Positions 16,357 to 23,329 of a stretch of DNA of 27,862 bases are shown here, one piece after another; positions within the stretch are counted from its first letter, which is position 1; every line of letters begins with the position of its first letter. The position numbers and the translations under genes are program-made. The stretch covers positions 1 to 27,862 of IMG/VR virus record IMGVR_UViG_3300047322_000155; one strand, given 5' to 3'. Under the pieces are notes generated by a model. The model saw only the letters and a list, made by a program, of their open reading frames with translations, was not told where the DNA came from and made no database searches. Source of the DNA: a virus.

Positions 16357-17975
16357 TGCTGCGCCACCATGCGGTTAGCCGCGGCCGAACCGGCGGACTT
16401 CAACACGTCGCCAGTCACATCCATGCCGAGTTGCTGTTGTTGCGCTTGCGCGGCTGCGGCCTGCTTCTTCTGCCGGAACTCGACGACCTTGTCGGAGGGG
16501 CGGATAATTGCATCCGGCACGCCGAGACCCTTCCCGGTGTGCCGTACAGCCTCATCGGTATCGACGTTGTCGAGCACGCTAGGATCGACTTGCGCCATCA
16601 CGGACACATCGCCCATAAAGCGCTCGATCGCAGTGACTTCCTCGAGCTTCTGCGCGCGCGCGAGCGGTGACTGGTACTGAACGGTGAAGTTGCGACCACC
16701 CAGCGAGTCGGGAGGCGGCGCAAAGACGCCGGCTCGGAACGCCAGGCCAAAGCAGCGGGTGATCAGCGGTTGCAGGTATTCGGCCTGCAGCCGACCGTAG
16801 ATCGGCCCGAGCAATTGGCGAATCAGATCGACGCGCACGTGCACTTCCGTCGCGGTCATGGCTGGGCCGTCCTGCGGCTGAAGCTGATCAGCCATCAGTG
16901 TGCGGCGGATATTGCCCTGCAGCTTTTCTTTCTCGGTGAATGCGACATTGAAGTTCGCCGCGGGCTGCAGCGGCTTCATGCTGTCGACGGAGTTAGCCAC
17001 AATGATTTTGCGCGGGCCCACCTTGACCGTGCGCGGATTAAGTACGCCATCGTCTTCCGCGATCCACATGCCAGACACGGCCATGTCGAGATTCGCGTAT
17101 TCCAGCTTGACGATGTCGTTGAGCGTGCGTATGTCGGGCAAGGCGTCAAGCACCGGGCCGACGCCGTAGCAGCTATTCGGGATCTTCTTCCAGCGTGCGA
17201 CGACCACGGGCATTTCGTGATAGCCCGACTCGCGCACCGTTGCCTTCACATCGCAGCAGAACGTGACGGACGCTATCGGCAGGTTCTTGGAGCGCAAAGC
17301 ACCAACGGCGGACACGTCGCGTGGATAGATGCAATGGCAGAATTCGAATTGCCGATCCGGTGTCGTCTCGACCACATCTCGGATCTGCGCCGGCAGGGTA
17401 TCGCCGCGCTTGCTGAACTCACGGACGGCCTGTTCGGCGGTGAGCTTATACGGGCGAAACACAGTGTCGATTCGACCGCCGGGACGCGACGACGCCACGT
17501 AGACGCCAGCCATCGGCCAATGCTCGAAGTAGAGCCCGCCGTTGTCGCGGTCCTCGTCGATGTACAGAGCGAACCAGCCCGCACCCATACAGTCGTCAAT
17601 GCAATCAGACGCCTCGGCATCAAAGTTCGCATTGTGGATATTCTCCCACAGCAGTTCGCTTGCGTCGTCAAGCCAGCGCGTTCCCTCGTCGTCTTCGCCG
17701 TTCACGCGCATCTTGAACCACAGCGAGTTAGCCGGCGTCATGCCTGACATGATCGACGCATTCAGCACGCGCTTCGCGTCGCTTGCCGTCGAGTCGAAAA
17801 TCAGCGAAACCGCGCGGGCGATCTCGTTCGCGTCCATCACCGGCCCTTGCAGGCCTGATGCGCGAATGGGATCAGTCAGCATGAAGCAGTCGCGCCACAC
17901 CAGTTCGTGAACGGTGCGCGCGGACTTCAATGCTTCAAGCCGCTTGTACAGGGAATCGCCGAGGCTGTAGGCCAT
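16353..17975 (-). CDS. Portal protein (head-to-tail connector)
   Basis: At 540 residues it has the size of T7 gp8-type connectors. The N-terminal helix is DSLYKRLEALKSARTVHELV, followed by WRDCFMLTDPIRASG and IFDSTASDAKRVLNASIMSG, then MTPANSLWFKM. The D(S/D)TA-x-x-A-x-x-x-L-A--L-SG-TPP-S-WF pattern is the hallmark of this family. A central YGVGPVLDALPDIRTLND is also typical. A Gln/Ala-rich basic tail (RQKKQAAAAQAQQQQLG) ends the protein. Twelve copies would form the DNA channel at one capsid vertex. The ATG at 17975 lies just past the previous gene's stop. Confidence 0.95.
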   Translation of the reverse strand: MAYSLGDSLYKRLEALKSARTVHELVWRDCFMLTDPIRASGLQGPVMDANEIARAVSLIFDSTASDAKRVLNASIMSGMTPANSLWFKMRVNGEDDEGTRWLDDASELLWENIHNANFDAEASDCIDDCMGAGWFALYIDEDRDNGGLYFEHWPMAGVYVASSRPGGRIDTVFRPYKLTAEQAVREFSKRGDTLPAQIRDVVETTPDRQFEFCHCIYPRDVSAVGALRSKNLPIASVTFCCDVKATVRESGYHEMPVVVARWKKIPNSCYGVGPVLDALPDIRTLNDIVKLEYANLDMAVSGMWIAEDDGVLNPRTVKVGPRKIIVANSVDSMKPLQPAANFNVAFTEKEKLQGNIRRTLMADQLQPQDGPAMTATEVHVRVDLIRQLLGPIYGRLQAEYLQPLITRCFGLAFRAGVFAPPPDSLGGRNFTVQYQSPLARAQKLEEVTAIERFMGDVSVMAQVDPSVLDNVDTDEAVRHTGKGLGVPDAIIRPSDKVVEFRQKKQAAAAQAQQQQLGMDVTGDVLKSAGSAAANRMVAQQ

Positions 17976-17978
17976 GAG

Positions 17979-18248
17979 TTATTGCCCGAGGGACGTCTTG
18001 CCCGTTGCCATCACCGAACTGCTGGAGGTTGCGCCAGTCGACGAACCAGCGCCAGTCGCGAGCAGGCTTGACGCAGCGCGCTTCTTCTTGTCCGCTGCGG
18101 CCTGCGCATTGGCCTGCTGCGCTGCCTGAGCGTCGGCAGCATCAGCGGCGCTCGCGGCAGTCGTGGTCGTCGTCGGCGTCGCCGCCGGCTTATCCTTCGT
18201 CCACAGGCCGCCCGGATCGAGGAACTTCGTAAAGCTGAAATCACCCAT
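17979..18248 (-). CDS. Small Ala/Thr-rich protein before portal
   Basis: The protein is 89 residues from the ATG at 18248, with GAGG six bases upstream; an adjacent ATG three bases earlier is too close to the ribosome site. It starts MGDFSFTKFLDPGGLWTKDK, then becomes low-complexity: a run of threonines, Ala/Gln-rich AADAQAAQQANAQAAADKKK and a Ser/Thr/Gly tail. I do not recognise a family with certainty, though a short protein with an N-terminal FLDPGG-like motif before the portal is a familiar sight in podoviruses. It could be a head assembly helper or a minor virion protein. Tightly spaced with its neighbours. Confidence 0.7.
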   Translation of the reverse strand: MGDFSFTKFLDPGGLWTKDKPAATPTTTTTAASAADAADAQAAQQANAQAAADKKKRAASSLLATGAGSSTGATSSSSVMATGKTSLGQ

Positions 18249-18256
18249 CATTGGCC

Positions 18257-18754
18257 TCAGCGGAAGTTTTGCGGCAGCGGCTTCTGAATGGTCGGCACGA
18301 GCCAACCATCGGAGCACAGCTTGGGAGCGGCCAGCGCGGCGGGATCGACTTCGCTGGAATGGGGGAGTTCGCGCGCGGCGGCCGGCGATCCATCTGCGGC
18401 AGGCTTGGCCTCACGCTGCGCGCGGCGTGCGGCTACAGCGGCCTGCGCTTGCTCGCGCGCGGCATCTTGAGAAGGCAGCTCGCCAGCTGCGCGGTAGACC
18501 GTTTCAAGCTCTTTGCGCTTGCCGGCGATAAGCTCGTCGCGCTTCGTCGGCTCGGCGGCGTTCCATTCCTCGAGTGACAAACCGCTCGTCTCGAACGCGC
18601 CTTCGACAATCTCGTTGATCGACACATCGCGGCCAGCAATCTGCATCACCGACATGGGATCGCCGATTCCTGCCAGCACGACCATCGCCGCCGCCGTGCG
18701 CTCAGCCGGCGTGCTCGGCATGCCTGGCTGCTGCGTCTTGTATTCTCTGCCCAT
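18257..18754 (-). CDS. Unknown protein, first gene of the head operon
   Basis: The protein is 165 residues from the ATG at 18754, which has a strong GGAGG eight bases upstream; an ATG 15 bases earlier has no ribosome site and would include the GGAGG as coding. The N-terminal half has EYKTQQPGMPSTPAERTAAA and VSINEIVEGAFETSGLSLEE, probably helical. The second half is Ala/Arg/Glu-rich, and the tail is DGWLVPTIQKPLPQNFR. I recognise no family. It is the first gene after the 18-bp dyad at 18801-18818 and precedes the portal, so it probably belongs to late head assembly. No membrane segment or enzyme motif. Confidence 0.7.
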   Translation of the reverse strand: MGREYKTQQPGMPSTPAERTAAAMVVLAGIGDPMSVMQIAGRDVSINEIVEGAFETSGLSLEEWNAAEPTKRDELIAGKRKELETVYRAAGELPSQDAAREQAQAAVAARRAQREAKPAADGSPAAARELPHSSEVDPAALAAPKLCSDGWLVPTIQKPLPQNFR

Positions 18755-18800
18755 CGCTCGCACCTCCATCCATGGTGCGGCGAGTATTTAGCTCTGGGGC

Positions 18801-18818
18801 TGTCGGAATCCCGACCAA
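18801..18818 (-). promoter_or_regulatory. 18-bp late-block dyad, copy A (before head operon)
   Basis: The minus strand reads TTGGTCGGGATTCCGACA, identical to copy B. It fills most of the short gap between the last early-type small gene and the first head gene, 46 bases before that gene's ATG. A TAAATACT stretch lies 13 bases downstream, which could serve as a -10, but the other copies lack it. Confidence 0.62.
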
Positions 18819-18819
18819 C

Positions 18820-19065
18820 TCACATCTCGACGATCTGGCCGAAGGCAGCAACGAACCTTGGCACGACATCACGAGCGACAACCACGCTTACACCGCAAAG
18901 CGAATCGCCGGTGTCCGGCCGACACCGAACCATCCACAGCTCAACCTCCATGCAGATATGCGCCCACATCTGCGGCGAGAACTCCATGCGAACTGGCGAT
19001 TCACCGTAGTCCCGCCGGAATCGATACAGTGCGTCCTTAACGAAATCCAGATTGGTCATATGCAT
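18820..19065 (-). CDS. Unknown small protein
   Basis: The protein is 81 residues from the ATG at 19065; a second ATG at 19059 is possible. It starts MHMTNLDFVKDALYRFRRDY and contains SPVRMEFSPQMWAHICMEVE and CGVSVVVARDVVPRF. It has mixed helix and strand character with three cysteines and no membrane segment. I do not recognise it. It lies at the end of the early block, directly before the 18-bp dyad that opens the head operon. The start has only a weak GTGAG-type ribosome site. Confidence 0.6.
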   Translation of the reverse strand: MHMTNLDFVKDALYRFRRDYGESPVRMEFSPQMWAHICMEVELWMVRCRPDTGDSLCGVSVVVARDVVPRFVAAFGQIVEM

Positions 19066-19073
19066 GGCTGAAC

Positions 19074-19343
19074 TCACATACGGCGATACTCCGCCGCGCT
19101 CGGCGGTGGCGTCCACGTGGGGGCGCTCTCAATGGCTTTGCCAGTCACCTGCATCCAGAATCTCAGCAGCATCGCGCCGCTCGAGTGCCGCGGCTCTGCG
19201 CCGAGGTTGTGATACCCGAGCAGCGTCGTGCGCGGGATCTGGGTGAAATACGAAATCTGCGCAACGGTGTAACCCGCCCCTCGCACCTCGTCGAGAATGC
19301 GAGACCAGTTGACCAGCGGTGCGGGGGCGAGTTGTTTAAGCAT
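19074..19343 (-). CDS. Small helix-turn-helix protein
   Basis: The protein is 89 residues from the ATG at 19343, two bases past the preceding TAA. WSRILDEVRGAGYTVAQISY followed by FTQIPRTTLLGYHNLG fits a Cro/XRE-like helix-turn-helix: the ..TVAQISYFTQIPRTTLLGY.. part reads as helices 2 and 3. The rest, ML-RFWMQVTGKAIESAPTW and a Pro-rich tail, has no known motif. It may be a regulator of late genes, since it lies just before the late block and no other late activator is seen. That link is an inference from position. Confidence 0.65.
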   Translation of the reverse strand: MLKQLAPAPLVNWSRILDEVRGAGYTVAQISYFTQIPRTTLLGYHNLGAEPRHSSGAMLLRFWMQVTGKAIESAPTWTPPPSAAEYRRM

Positions 19344-19347
19344 AGGC

Positions 19348-19575
19348 TTAGGCTTCTTCCTTGACGCGGACGCCGTTCCAGTAATTGAAGGCAGCGATCT
19401 GTTTTCCATGGCGATCGACAATGACGAGAAGCTGACCGTCGATTGAGAATCGCGCGCCCTTAATCACGACCGTGCCTTCTGCGGTCGTATTGACGATGAA
19501 CTCGGCGTCCTTCTCATCCGCTGCCGACCGAGCGGGCGGATAAATCCCAATCCCATTTCCGATTCCCGAGGCCAT
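19348..19575 (-). CDS. Unknown small protein
   Basis: The protein is 75 residues; its ATG overlaps the previous stop as TGATG. After a Gly-rich start (MASGIGNGIGIYPPARSA) it looks like a small beta sheet: EFIVNTTAEGTVVIKGARFS, then IDGQLLVIVDRHGKQIAAFN and YWNGVRVKEEA. There are no cysteines, no membrane segment and no enzyme motif. I do not recognise a family. Translational coupling suggests it is made together with the low-complexity protein before it. Confidence 0.65.
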   Translation of the reverse strand: MASGIGNGIGIYPPARSAADEKDAEFIVNTTAEGTVVIKGARFSIDGQLLVIVDRHGKQIAAFNYWNGVRVKEEA

Positions 19576-20318
19576 CAGAGCGTCTCCTCGATTGCGTGGA
19601 TAAGGCGCAGCAGATCGGCCATGATGATAGCCTCGCCGGATTCGATCTTGCGGCGCAGCGCGGACAGATGCGGCTTTGCCGGGTGATCGTTGGTTGCCTC
19701 GTCGAGGTGCTCAGTCGAATCGCTGGTAATGCCCGCAAGCAGGACACCACCAGCCGGGACGTTTCCCGCATCACCTGCGGCCAGAGTCGAATCCGAGTCC
19801 GCACCGGCGGCAGAGGTCGTAGCGGAACCAGCGTCGGGTGCGCCCACCACAGCGGGAGCACCGGTCACGCTTCCCACATCAGCGTCCGTAACGACAGAGG
19901 TAGCAGCACCAGCGAGCGACGTGCTCGCATCGGCGTTTCCCTGCTCACCTGCCGTGTCGCCTGACGAGGCAGCCGCCGGCGTGCCGACGACGGGCGATGC
20001 ACTCGGAACAGATGACGAGGTGTCGCTTGCGGATTGGGTGGCCGCAAGCGTGGCAACGTTTGGGGAATCACCACCAACCAGCGATGTTTCCTGCGAGCCA
20101 TCCAAGGCCGGCGATTGCGCCGAATCCAACGCCGAATCCAATCCCTGCTGCTGGAGCGCAGGCTGCGAGGAAGACATTGCAGGCGGCGTCGATTGCGGCG
20201 CGCTCGACTCCCCCGACGCGGCCATGCCAGCCTCCGTGCTGCTCGGCGCCGCATCATCTGCCATATAGAGCGGCATCGCAGCCGCGAAAATCAGTTTGAA
20301 CAGCTTCGAGACCTTCAT
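19575..20318 (-). CDS. Low-complexity Ala/Ser/Gly/Asp-rich protein with signal-like N-terminus
   Basis: The protein is 247 residues from the ATG at 20318, with GGAGAG six bases upstream; a TTG twelve bases earlier is rejected. The first 20 residues, MKVSKLFKLIFAAAMPLYMA, are a basic then hydrophobic stretch like a signal peptide or membrane anchor. Residues about 25-205 are almost only Ala, Ser, Gly, Thr, Asp, Val and Pro with no repeats of fixed length. The C-terminal 40 residues (HPAKPHLSALRRKIESGEAI and a helical end) look folded. I know no family. It might be a secreted or envelope-associated factor, but a disordered intracellular protein is equally possible. Confidence 0.65.
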   Translation of the reverse strand: MKVSKLFKLIFAAAMPLYMADDAAPSSTEAGMAASGESSAPQSTPPAMSSSQPALQQQGLDSALDSAQSPALDGSQETSLVGGDSPNVATLAATQSASDTSSSVPSASPVVGTPAAASSGDTAGEQGNADASTSLAGAATSVVTDADVGSVTGAPAVVGAPDAGSATTSAAGADSDSTLAAGDAGNVPAGGVLLAGITSDSTEHLDEATNDHPAKPHLSALRRKIESGEAIIMADLLRLIHAIEETL

Positions 20319-20359
20319 CGTTCTCTCCAAGTGGGTCGTGGTACTACGGGGTTAATCGA

Positions 20360-20701
20360 TCACGCCTGGTACTGGTAGCCCTTCCAGCGCGCAAAACTCT
20401 GCTCTGCCTGCTCGTCGCTCAAACACGCGATCGCAAGCTTTTCCAATTCCCAATCGCGATAGCGCGTGTCAGCGTCGCTCGCGTTGATTGCACCAACCGT
20501 CGCGCGGATGCATCGATCAGCGAACTGCTCGAGCGTCAGCGGCGTTCGCATCGCGCGCTCAAACCGTGCAAGATCGGCAACACGCTTCGCCATCGCGGCA
20601 ATAAGCTCGTCGCTCAAATGCACGCGCGCGTGTGCGTGCGCGCGCGAGAACGGCGCGCTGTCTAGCGGTTTGATTCCTTCACCAACCTTACAATTCGTCA
20701 T
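20360..20701 (-). CDS. Unknown protein
   Basis: The protein is 113 residues; its start overlaps the previous gene by 14 bases. The N-terminus includes a His/Ala/Arg-rich RAHAHARVH encoded by a long alternating CG/TG tract. The rest is helical, with DELIAAMAKRVADLARFERA, LTLEQFADRCIRATVGAI and a C-terminal ARWKGYQYQA. No domain is recognised. It lies at the end of a run of coupled early genes. Confidence 0.6.
   Translation of the reverse strand: MTNCKVGEGIKPLDSAPFSRAHAHARVHLSDELIAAMAKRVADLARFERAMRTPLTLEQFADRCIRATVGAINASDADTRYRDWELEKLAIACLSDEQAEQSFARWKGYQYQA
20620..20646. repeat. Alternating purine-pyrimidine tract
   Basis: About 27 bases strictly alternate between purine and pyrimidine (CG, CA and TG steps), the classic Z-DNA-prone pattern. 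It lies in the coding part of the 113-residue unknown gene, where it encodes RAHAHARVH. It may be only a by-product of that peptide. Confidence 0.6.
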
Positions 20702-20960
20702 TTCGCATATCCCATTCGTGATCGCCGCTCGCGATGAACGCGGCCAGCGATCTGCGGTTGAACTTCACCAGCGCCTCAACGCGATACGTGCCATCGGCAT
20801 TGAAGTGGCGCGCCGTGGCGAATCCTCGGTACTGAGGCGGCAGATCGACATCCACCAGCACAAGCTCGTCGCAGTCCGGATCGTCATCGGCGCGGCGCAC
20901 CCGGCATACGACACATTCAAACGACTGCGCGCCCTCGAAAGACTGAAACGGCAGTTCCAT
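20688..20960 (-). CDS. Unknown protein with CxxC-like pair
   Basis: The protein is 90 residues from the ATG at 20960. It begins MELPFQSFEGAQSFECVVCR; the ECVVC pair plus a later acidic DDDPDCDELVLVDV and PPQYRGFATARHFNADGTYR suggest a small mixed alpha/beta fold, perhaps metal binding. It lies 14 bases after the YbcO-type nuclease gene. No family is recognised. The ribosome site is weak, so the start could differ slightly. Confidence 0.6.
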   Translation of the reverse strand: MELPFQSFEGAQSFECVVCRVRRADDDPDCDELVLVDVDLPPQYRGFATARHFNADGTYRVEALVKFNRRSLAAFIASGDHEWDMRNDEL

Positions 20961-20974
20961 GCGGACCAGAAGCC

Positions 20975-21397
20975 TCAAGCCGCCTCCAGAATCGGCAGTC
21001 CCATCTTCGCGGCGCGCACCGGGATCCATAGATCGAGCGCAACGTCAAACGTGAGCACCTTCGTTTCGCGTGACGCGGCGCCTTGATCGAGCCACGAGTG
21101 GCACGTGAAGCACCCCGGCACTGTGAATTCGTGTTTTGCCTTGATCCCGGCGCCCTTGCCGTGCTTCGACTGGTTCGAGTGGCACGGGACGACGGTATCG
21201 AGCCGCCCGCAGCACACACCTGGCACGCGGAGGTAGCACGGCTCGCCGCGGCATGCAGCCAGATACTTCGAGCCTTCAGCGACCGTTGGCTTACGCCGCA
21301 CGCTCTTGAGCTTCGAAGTGCCCCTGGCAATTGACGTCGAGCGCGACAGCGTCGCGTACGTCTTGCCGGGCTTGCGAACAAAGCCGCTGCGCTTCAT
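20975..21397 (-). CDS. DUF1364 / YbcO-type nuclease-like protein
   Basis: The protein is 140 residues, with its ATG overlapping the previous stop as ATGA. The basic N-terminus (KRSGFVRKPGKTYATLSRST) is followed by YLAACRGEPCYLRVPGVCCG, then VVPCHSNQSKHGKGAGIKAK and VPGCFTCHSWLDQG. The Cys49/Cys54/Cys62, Cys72-His73 and Cys96-x-x-Cys99-His100 pattern, with GIKA-H between, is that of the DUF1364 family, to which prophage protein YbcO belongs; members resemble HNH-like metal nucleases. Such proteins appear in phage recombination and replication regions, in line with its place here. The catalytic role is inferred from the family. Confidence 0.85.
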   Translation of the reverse strand: MKRSGFVRKPGKTYATLSRSTSIARGTSKLKSVRRKPTVAEGSKYLAACRGEPCYLRVPGVCCGRLDTVVPCHSNQSKHGKGAGIKAKHEFTVPGCFTCHSWLDQGAASRETKVLTFDVALDLWIPVRAAKMGLPILEAA

Positions 21398-21912
21398 GCC
21401 GCCACCTGGCTAATAGCCACGGAGAACGGGTTAATCTTCCCGTCACGGACACGGCGCGCGGCCCTCCACTTGCGGGATCGTTTGGTCGCGGCTACGGCTG
21501 TCGGCTTGCGAGCATCAGGACCAGCACCGATTACCCACACCGCAGCAAGATTTCCCGTCGCCGCCTCGTGAATCCACTCGCCCACGCGAAATTTAGATCC
21601 ACGGGAATTGCACAGAACCTTGTACGTCCAGCCACGCGACGAACCGATACGCTTGGCGAGCTGATTCACCGTGAGACCGCCAACGCTGCAAAGTGCAGAC
21701 TCAATGGCGGCGCAAATAACGGAATATCCAACGCGGCCCGCATGCCCCCGATGCCGCTTGCTGACGATGCCAAGAGCTATCGCATGGTTCTTGGCGCCGC
21801 CGTATGTCCTACCCGGCAACTCCGCGCGCACGCGCAACTTGATCGACTCTTTTCCCGCGTAGATGGCGCGTAGCTTCGCATTTTCGTTTTCATCCCACGA
21901 TTTGCCGCCCAT
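21394..21912 (-). CDS. SANT/Myb-like helix-turn-helix DNA-binding protein
   Basis: The protein is 172 residues from the ATG at 21912, which overlaps the previous stop as TGATG; GGAGG lies seven bases upstream. A GTG one codon earlier is too close to the ribosome site. Residues 1-50, GGKSWDENENAKLRAIYAGK with LPGRTYGGAKNHAIALGI, fit the W-x-x-x-E-x-x-L...LPGRT-x-x-A-x-x-x-A-x-x-LG pattern of phage SANT/Myb-like domains. A second helix-turn-helix is likely at LTVNQLAKRIGSSRGWTYKV. The C-terminal 40 residues are basic. It may be a regulator or a replication accessory factor. Confidence 0.75.
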   Translation of the reverse strand: MGGKSWDENENAKLRAIYAGKESIKLRVRAELPGRTYGGAKNHAIALGIVSKRHRGHAGRVGYSVICAAIESALCSVGGLTVNQLAKRIGSSRGWTYKVLCNSRGSKFRVGEWIHEAATGNLAAVWVIGAGPDARKPTAVAATKRSRKWRAARRVRDGKINPFSVAISQVAA

Positions 21913-22376
21913 CACTTCACCTCCACGATGTCAATGCCATGCACGACCTTCATCAGGTGGCGCTTGAGTTCATACATCGGCGTCAACATGCCCTTCACGT
22001 CCTCGACGATCCGATCACCGGCCGCATTGCGATAAACGAAGTCAGCGACGTACCGGCGCGCGCGACGCTTCTTGCCGGCCACCACCGCCGCGGGCACCAC
22101 GTCAAACGGAACCTGAATCTGCAGTTCGCTGATCTGCCCGGCGCGCTGCATCTGCGCAAGAACCTCGTAGCGCGCCGCCTCGCGGGCGCTATCGAACGTG
22201 ATTCCGTCGACCACCGTTTTGGTGTTGCCGTACTTCCCACGCGCCGCCGGCTCAGCCATGACGCTAGAAAGCTCAGCAGCGGCCCGCGCGATCGGATTTG
22301 ATCCCGAGACACGCGCGGTACCGAAGCGGCCGCCAGAGATCGCGCTTTCAGGGAAGCGAAGGGTGTTCTTGCTCAT
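21912..22376 (-). CDS. DUF1064 protein, nuclease-like (possible Holliday junction resolvase)
   Basis: The protein is 154 residues from the ATG at 22376, two bases past the replication gene's stop; a 75-residue upstream extension is a shadow of that gene. From residue 47 it reads GKYGNTKTVVDGITFDSARE, AARYEVLAQMQRAGQISELQ, RYVADFVY and RIVEDVKGMLT. This is the DUF1064 signature. Asp112, Glu125 and Lys128 (ADF...VEDVK), with Glu66, fit a PD-(D/E)xK-type nuclease site. Phages often encode a resolvase such as RusA in this position after the replication gene, so a branch-cutting role is plausible. The family is firm, the activity inferred. Confidence 0.88.
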   Translation of the reverse strand: MSKNTLRFPESAISGGRFGTARVSGSNPIARAAAELSSVMAEPAARGKYGNTKTVVDGITFDSAREAARYEVLAQMQRAGQISELQIQVPFDVVPAAVVAGKKRRARRYVADFVYRNAAGDRIVEDVKGMLTPMYELKRHLMKVVHGIDIVEVK

Positions 22377-22378
22377 GA

Positions 22379-23329
22379 TCAGAAGTCCGCAGGCAGGAGG
22401 CCATCGCCGAGCGTCGCGACAACCTGGTTGAACCAACGCTCGCCGCTCGTCTTTGCGTGGCGCAAGATGTGATCGATCCACGGACCACGCCCCGCGACCT
22501 TCGCAATGCGCAGCAGGTACATCGGCGTCGGCTCGTCTTTGTGGCGCGCAACGCCTAGCTCTGCGCCCTTCGCATTGATGCCCGCGTCGCCTTCCCACCA
22601 ACTGCCCGCTACCGGAACACCAGCGACAGCTTGCGCGCCGCCCAGAGCCTTCTCGTTGCGAACCCAGTTACGCCACGTCGCATCCCAATCGGTCTTCAGC
22701 CCATCCTTGCCGGCCTTCGCAATCCAGTAGTCCTTGAACGACGCCGCGACCTTGCGAATGTGCTCAGGCGTCCACGTCGGTTGCTCTGCAGCAGCCCAGA
22801 CTCCCAGCGCTTTTGTCAGAACCCAGTCTTTCGGCAAGCGGGTACCGCGCGCAGCCGACGGCGGAGCCGTTGGCGAAGAAGAAATGACGGTTCCTGATGG
22901 TTCATTACGTTTACTGACGTTTCCGTGGTCCGTTTTCGGACCTCTTACCTGCCGTTTTTGGACCTCTTTGCCGCCGTTTTCGGACCTGTTATCCGGTGAA
23001 ATTGGACCGGGTCCGTTTTCGGACGTGGTCCGTTTTTGGGCCTCTTTAACAGGTCCGTTTTTTCCGACGATGATCCGGTACACAACGACTTGCCCGGTGC
23101 TGCCGCAGCGTTTTCCACTGTCCTCAATGAATCCCCATTCCTTCAGGCGCTTGATATTCACCTTGACGGTTTTCGGGTCCTGAGAAGTGGCTTCGGCGAT
23201 ATACGCGATCGACGGGAACGCAAGGAACTCCTTGCCATCCGCGCAATTGGCGATGACGGTGAGCACGAATTTCGCGCTGGAGTTAGGTAGGGACTGCTTG
23301 AGAGCCCATGTGATCGCCTCAACGCTCAC
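22379..23329 (-). CDS. Replication initiation/organiser protein (lambda O-like layout)
   Basis: The protein is 316 residues from a GTG at 23329 that overlaps the previous stop as GTGA. Residues 1-90 are a winged helix: ITWALKQSLPNSSAKFVLTV, FLAFPSIAYIAEATSQDPKT and VKVNIKRLKEWGFIEDSGK. Residues about 87-135 form a polar linker with repeated E-V/A-QKR-x and ENG units, encoded by six iteron-like repeats. The C-terminal half contains WIAKAGKDGLKTDWDATWRN and WVRNE, a segment shared by many phage replication organisers and DnaT-like proteins. It probably binds the origin in its own gene and recruits the host helicase, since no helicase gene is visible here. Confidence 0.85.
   Translation of the reverse strand: MSVEAITWALKQSLPNSSAKFVLTVIANCADGKEFLAFPSIAYIAEATSQDPKTVKVNIKRLKEWGFIEDSGKRCGSTGQVVVYRIIVGKNGPVKEAQKRTTSENGPGPISPDNRSENGGKEVQKRQVRGPKTDHGNVSKRNEPSGTVISSSPTAPPSAARGTRLPKDWVLTKALGVWAAAEQPTWTPEHIRKVAASFKDYWIAKAGKDGLKTDWDATWRNWVRNEKALGGAQAVAGVPVAGSWWEGDAGINAKGAELGVARHKDEPTPMYLLRIAKVAGRGPWIDHILRHAKTSGERWFNQVVATLGDGLLPADF
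22927..23068 (-). repeat. Six iteron-like repeats, putative replication origin
   Basis: On the plus strand, copies of the consensus GGTCCGTTTTCGGACCTCTT have their CCGTTTT core at 22930, 22952, 22974, 23013, 23030 and 23055. The first three are spaced exactly 22 bases, about two helical turns. The best copy contains the dyad GGTCCG-TTTT-CGGACC. They lie in the linker-coding part of the replication gene, as the lambda origin lies in gene O. Confidence 0.75.

Noticed and set aside
16770-17747. A 325-residue open frame antisense to the portal gene
   Set aside because: It is the mirror of portal codons in GC-rich DNA, lacks a ribosome site and domain pattern, and the portal frame is certain.
22377-22601. 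75-residue extension of the DUF1064 protein
   Set aside because: It overlaps the replication gene and is Arg-rich shadow sequence; the ATG at 22376 directly follows that gene's stop.
22927-23068. CRISPR array
   Set aside because: Repeats are short, imperfect and unevenly spaced, lie within a coding frame, and no cas genes are present.
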